Positions 55,875 to 64,000 of a stretch of DNA of 64,000 nt are shown here, one piece after another (position 1 is the first letter of the stretch; every line of letters starts with the position of its first letter). The translations under genes were made by a program, and so were the position numbers. The stretch covers positions 2,702,501 through 2,766,500 of the forward strand of contig NC_068559.1 in the NCBI RefSeq assembly GCF_022201045.2, written 5' to 3'. Source of the DNA: Citrus sinensis. Taxonomy: Eukaryota; Streptophyta; Magnoliopsida; Sapindales; Rutaceae. The notes under the pieces were generated by a model, which made no database searches, was not told the DNA's origin, and was given only the letters and a program-made list of their open reading frames with translations.

Positions 55875-58800
55875 ATGGCTCAGGAAATTTCAAATGGAAA
55901 TCACAACTCTGCTTCTAAACCACCTCCAACTCCGTCCCCTTTGAGATTCTCCAAATTTTTTCAGGTGATTTTATGCCTTTTTTTTTTTTTTAGCAGCATT
56001 TGCATTTGTTTGCTTATTTTCTGGTGAATCTGTTTATGGCTATGTTGTTTTTTAATTGATCTGATAATTTATCACTCAATTTGATTGGATAATATGCTAC
56101 TGCAACTGGCACTCCAAACTGATTTCCACTTGGTGGCCTTGTTGTTTTATCCTGAGAAGCTCCATTATTGATTAAAAATTTGATCCAATGCAAGAGGAGT
56201 GAGCAAAATGCATTTCTTATTAGCTAGTTGTAAATCAATACATGCAAAGTATGTGACTGAAAAGTTGTTTTTGTTGTAGGTGAGAGAAAAGTTGCATAAG
56301 ATGTTAGATCCCTTCTTTAAGAATTATCAATGATACCCTTATTTAGTTCCAGTTTGGGATTACTTACAGGGCAGTATTTGGCATCGCCCCAGTCAGTTAT
56401 ATTTAGTTTTTGGATTTGAGGTCTTTGAGGCCAGGAATTCTAATGCCCTGATCTTTATATCCTTAGCAGAATATCTCCAAATTATGGGTTTAATAGCTTT
56501 GTGCCTGAGCAGATAATCATCTCGTTCTTGTTGTGATGTGATTGTTTTTGGTAGTTATAGCCACAGTTGTTTCTCTCAAATTATGATTTTAATATGTTCT
56601 CTCATATGTTTGACAGTCCAACATGAGGATTCTGGTTACTGGAGGAGCTGGATTTATCGGATCTCACCTTGTGGACAAGTTGATGGAAAATGAAAAGAAC
56701 GAGGTAAACACATTTTGCTTCCTTTTTCTTTGTGGTAAAAGAATGAAGAATTGCTAGAATGATCAGAAACAAACAGAAATGTGCTTGTCTCTCTCACCCT
56801 GAAGTTATGGTTTTTCAATTTAGGTGATTGTAGTTGATAACTACTTCACTGGCTCAAAGGACAACCTAAGGAAATGGATCGGTCACCCAAGATTTGAGCT
56901 TATTCGTCATGGTATGTCCTATTTTCATTTGTAATATGTTAAGTGTTTCATAGTTGAGATTGATGAATGCTTATCGATAACGTTGGGGCTTATAAAAGCT
57001 ATCTTGCAACTTCAGACATCATATGTTTTTCACCTACTCATCGTATTGCGCTGCTGTGACGAAGAGGCATCTTTAGAAATTTTAGTTTCATGTGAATATA
57101 CATAAAGCAGTTTGTGAATCATTCATTGTAATTAAAAAATTGAGACCATTGACAGTAATGCAGGAGGCTCATCATGGCTTTTCACCAAAGTGGACAATTT
57201 ATAAATAAGGGAAAAATACATGGTACCTTGATGCTTGTAATACTCAAGTTGACATCTGAAATCTACGGACGTGTTATTTAACTTATTATTCCATGTTTTC
57301 CATTTTTGTTTTCTAAGATTGTAGTTTCTTTGTGTTCATAAAATAATGTGTTGTTTTCACTTTAGATGTGACTGAGCCATTGTTGATCGAGGTTGATCAA
57401 ATTTATCACCTTGCTTGTCCTGCCTCCCCAATCTTCTACAAATACAACCCTGTAAAGGTGTGTATATATGAATTCCATGTATGATTCATCTGCAGATATA
57501 GCTTTTATAACCAGTTCCTACTCATTCTCACCCTCCTTTTCTTTCTGGTATATATTATTTTATGGAAACCACTTGTTTCTATGACCCTGTTGAATTGTGT
57601 TTAACTTGAATGCATATCAAACTTGACAGACTATAAAGACAAATGTGATTGGTACATTGAACATGCTGGGACTTGCCAAGCGAGTCGGAGCTAGGTTTGA
57701 GATTGTTCCTCAATTTATATGATGTGATAAAACATCACAGTATAATCTTGCTTGCTTATTTATGGTGACTGGCAACAGGATTTTGCTTACATCAACTTCA
57801 GAGGTTTACGGAGATCCTCTTGTGCATCCCCAGGATGAGAGCTATTGGGGAAATGTGAACCCAATTGGTATGTTTTCTTTTGTGCTGAAGGATGGCATAA
57901 TGAAATTAATTGGTGAACTTGGAGGATAACTTGTTTGCAATAATGTGACAAATTTTGGGGAATATTTGAATGTTAAAGATTTATGTGAACCACTGACGAT
58001 TTTTCCCATTTGCTTCTCCTATATGTCTATATGAAACTAATTTAGAGGACGAAAATCCTTCTTCTTCCACTGCCTTTTAAAGTAAGTATCATTTTGTATC
58101 ATGTGCAAAATGTTGCAGCTCATTCCATTGCTTCATTACTTTTTCGAGAATCAAACTCTTTGAAACGTGACACTTTTGCAGTTCTTGGTGGCAATATGTT
58201 CAACTTACCAATTAAATCAACTTGTAATTTCTTATAATTATTCCTTTTTTTTGGTCACCAGGAGTCAGGAGTTGCTATGATGAGGGAAAAAGAGTTGCAG
58301 AAACTTTGATGTTTGACTACCATCGGCAGCATGGGATTGGTAACCCCCAACCATTTAGTTTCCATGAAAATTTCTTTGAACCACTTGGTTTCCATGAAAA
58401 ATTCTTTGTATAATGGTCTTGCTGTGTGTCTTCATTGCTAAATTCTTACCTTGCTGAAAATATTTATGTTGTACAGAGATAAGGATTGCTAGGATTTTCA
58501 ACACCTATGGACCCCGCATGAATATTGATGATGGTCGTGTTGTCAGCAATTTTATTGCTCAAGCAATCCGGTAATTCCACTAAAACCTTGCCAGAGTGAT
58601 ATTTTCATGTTCATCTTTTCCCCATTAATTCATGTACCTTGTTATCCCATCATCATTCCTTGATTGTGGCGTGGAATCAGACGCTGTTACTTTTCAAGCA
58701 ATTTTCTGCTTAAGCAATCTTTTATGCTGTTCATCTATGCAGTGGCGAACCCTTGACTGTTCAAGCTCCTGGAACACAAACTCGTAGTTTCTGTTATGTC

Positions 58801-59312
58801 TCAGACATGGTATGCAAGAGTTGCTTTCTTGCATATTGATTTATTCCATTTAATAGGTGTATGGCATCTCAAAATTTTATTTCAAATGTTGAAGGTTGAT
58901 GGCCTTATTCGGCTTATGGAAGGAGAGAACACTGGTCCAATCAATATTGGGAACCCAGGTGAATTTACCATGCTTGAACTTGCAGAGAATGTTAAAGAGG
59001 TAAACTTTTATTTGGGTCGTCTCCTTGTCTGTAAATGAAATCTAGAATTCTTTCCTAGCGAAGCATTCTTTTCTTTTACGCCTAGTTATGGCTACCTGAA
59101 ATAGTTCATCATCTGATCTGCTGCAGCTAATCAATCCTAATGTGGAGATCACAATGGTGGAAAACACCCCAGATGATCCTCGCCAAAGGAAGCCTGACAT
59201 CACAAAAGCAACGGAGTTGCTTGGATGGGAACCGAAGATCAAGCTTCGTGATGGCCTTCCCCTCATGGAGGACGATTTCAGGCTCAGACTTGCTGTCCCC
59301 AGAAAGAACTGA
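55875..59312 (+). CDS. UXS: UDP-glucuronic acid decarboxylase (UDP-xylose synthase), cytosolic type
   Basis: Eleven exons join to 346 codons: 55875-55964, 56617-56703, 56824-56911, 57366-57457, 57630-57694, 57779-57867, 58262-58339, 58477-58570, 58743-58809, 58895-58999, 59127-59312. The NAD site GGAGFIGSH is near residues 39-47; Ser in [10 protein letters not shown] and the catalytic Y176-x3-K180 ([10 protein letters not shown]) are intact; FNTYGPRM and [16 protein letters not shown] complete the family pattern. It decarboxylates UDP-glucuronate to UDP-xylose, the xylose donor for xylan, xyloglucan and glycoproteins. There is no N-terminal membrane anchor, so it belongs to the soluble UXS3/5/6 group, not the Golgi UXS1/2/4 group. 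A GAACT repeat (five copies) begins at the stop codon. Confidence 0.97.
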
Positions 59313-60602
59313 ACTGAACTGAACTGAACTTCACTATCTATATACTAGAAAATCTTGCAGAGAGGCTTATAAATCAGCAAATTTGAGCTTGATCTCTTCG
59401 ATTTTTGCTCCATTATGTTATGGTATCAATGGTTTCATATTTTACAAATCATGCATGGTTATTCATATATGGAAGATTGAATGGTATTTTGTTTCATATA
59501 TAAGAAAGAAGCGTTTTGCTGTTTTCCAACGAAGTTCTCCCCAAATGCTCCATTTGCCTATTTTCTTGTCAATTCAATTATCAATACAATCATAAGTCCA
59601 CAATTTCTACACAGGTGCCAGAGGAAAATTGCAATGGCCAATGGGTAGGTGCAAGTGACATTGTTTAATTATGCTTGAGCTTTTTAGCTCTCTTTTCTTT
59701 CTTTATATGATTCTGTTGGGTACATCAATTATCAGTAGGGTTAGTAATGATGATTTTATATGATAACGTCTTTATCATTGAAGACAATTGAAACCCATAC
59801 AAAAAGAACCAGATTCAAAGCAAAGCCCCAGTTTGCTTTGCACGTGACTTGCATTTTTTCAGATGTTTCAAGTCGGTTCAATTTCAAGACTTTGCCCATG
59901 AGTCATGTCGCCATGTCCGCGTTTGACATCTTGTGTTTGAGAGGTCGATTGTTTTGGCTCCGACTGACTCTTACCAGATTTTACAAATTTTAGGTTCGTC
60001 GTTTCCTTAAGCCATTAGACCACATAGTTGTCTGTATTTATAGCAAGATAATGACAAGGCGGTTTTTGAAAACATCATGAACGATGCCCGTCAAATAGTT
60101 TACTCGTCCTCTTTTAAACCATTAGACGTCATGTCGGTCGTGCGTTTGAAACATCACGTTGCTTGACAAAGCATGGAAACAACTGAATTGACCAATACCC
60201 GCAAACTTTTTTTTTAATTTAAATTTTAAGAATTGATTTTTTCCTTTATACTGTTAGTGATGGATGATTGTTTCACATCAATTTTGCCCCAATTAGCAGA
60301 ATTGGGTCCAGCTATGGTACTACAGTGGGACCATACCACATCTGGATCCAGCTATTGGATCCAATTTTAGTGACCACTGTGGGCTGAATTCAATGGCTAA
60401 ATCCAATTGTGGTACTGTATCACTATAATACCATAATTTTGCCCCAATTAGCATTTATCAATACAATCATCAGTCCGCAATTTCTACACAATTGCAAAAG
60501 GAAATTTGCTATGTGGTAAAATCTATTGCTACACAACGGTTATTCTGTCGAGCTAAAACAAAATTTGAAAAAAAAAAAAATGCGATTGATATATTTGATG
60601 AA
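59313..60602. other. Convergent 3' regions of UXS and the methionyl-tRNA synthetase
   Basis: No gene supported. A ~58-nt direct repeat (TCAATACAATCAT-AGTCC-CAATTTCTACACA) occurs at about 59580-59637 and 60459-60516. A second short repeat TTTTGCCCCAATTAGCA is at about 60283 and 60428, with partial inverted repeats between, perhaps a small decayed element. Confidence 0.5.
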
Positions 60603-63802
<3,200 letters not shown>

Positions 63803-63863
63803 CTGCAGAATATACAGGGAAAATGATATGCACAACTGACAGACAAGAAAATAACATACTCTA

Positions 63864-63900
63864 AACGTGTGGGTGTATGTGTGTGCGCGCGCGCTTGTGC
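63864..63900. repeat. GT/GC microsatellite in a synthetase intron
   Basis: GTGTGGGTGTATGTGTGTGC followed by GCGCGCGC, a mixed alternating purine-pyrimidine tract that could adopt Z-DNA. It lies upstream of the last visible exon, so it is intronic. Confidence 0.8.
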
Positions 63901-64000
63901 ATTGAAATATTAATTGAAATTAAAAATAATGTCAAATCATGAGTTCTTTCTCTATTAAATCTACTTTATTCAGAAAATGGAAACTAATTACAAAATTAGT

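Overview
This window reads as nuclear DNA of a core eudicot plant. It is AT-rich, its genes carry many GT-AG introns, it has plant-only families (CASP-like, CLE, ATL RING-H2, a plant-type geranylgeranyltransferase beta subunit), and it holds many small inverted-repeat transposons. I cannot name the species; a woody eudicot with an endogenous florendovirus-like element would fit. Multi-exon genes below were assembled by eye: splice sites were accepted only where the reading frame and family similarity carried through.

Layout. 1-762 (-): first three exons of an FMN-binding split-barrel (pyridoxamine 5'-phosphate oxidase-like) gene. 2212-4274: a PIF/Harbinger transposon with TTA duplications and a broken transposase. 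4634-14325: an AT-rich inverted-repeat element split by a roughly 8.9 kb endogenous pararetrovirus fossil (Caulimoviridae, florendovirus-like; 4853-13771). 14555-19175 (+): geranylgeranyltransferase I beta, 11 exons. 20349-20901: hAT MITE. 21502-22473 (-): unknown membrane-anchored protein. 26374-26985 (+): intronless TATA-binding protein. 27371-27780 (-): broken RING-H2 copy; 30279-30797 (-): intact ATL RING-H2 gene. 29356-29954 and 49186-49602: Mutator-type MITEs. 34364-35890 (+): alpha-crystallin-domain protein with three upstream ORFs. 37012-39248 (-): cytosolic HSP70 with a heat-shock element. 41155-41629 (-): CLE peptide gene made of small exons. 42596-42667 (+): tRNA-Pro(AGG). 45099-48133 (+): UBC7-type E2. 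50909-51766 (+): CASP-like 4A protein. 52649-52762 (-): 37-residue OST4, with tRNA-Arg(CCG) inside its probable leader intron. 55875-59312 (+): cytosolic UDP-xylose synthase. 60603 to the right edge (-): organellar methionyl-tRNA synthetase.

The genes are mostly unrelated housekeeping and signalling loci. Three of them (HSP70, UBC7-type E2, OST4) act in protein folding, endoplasmic-reticulum degradation and N-glycosylation, but nothing shows that they are co-regulated. The most interesting items are the concealed CLE gene, the pararetrovirus that begins at its primer-binding site and is bounded by a 20-nt direct repeat, the intronless TBP, and the tRNA nested in the OST4 leader intron.
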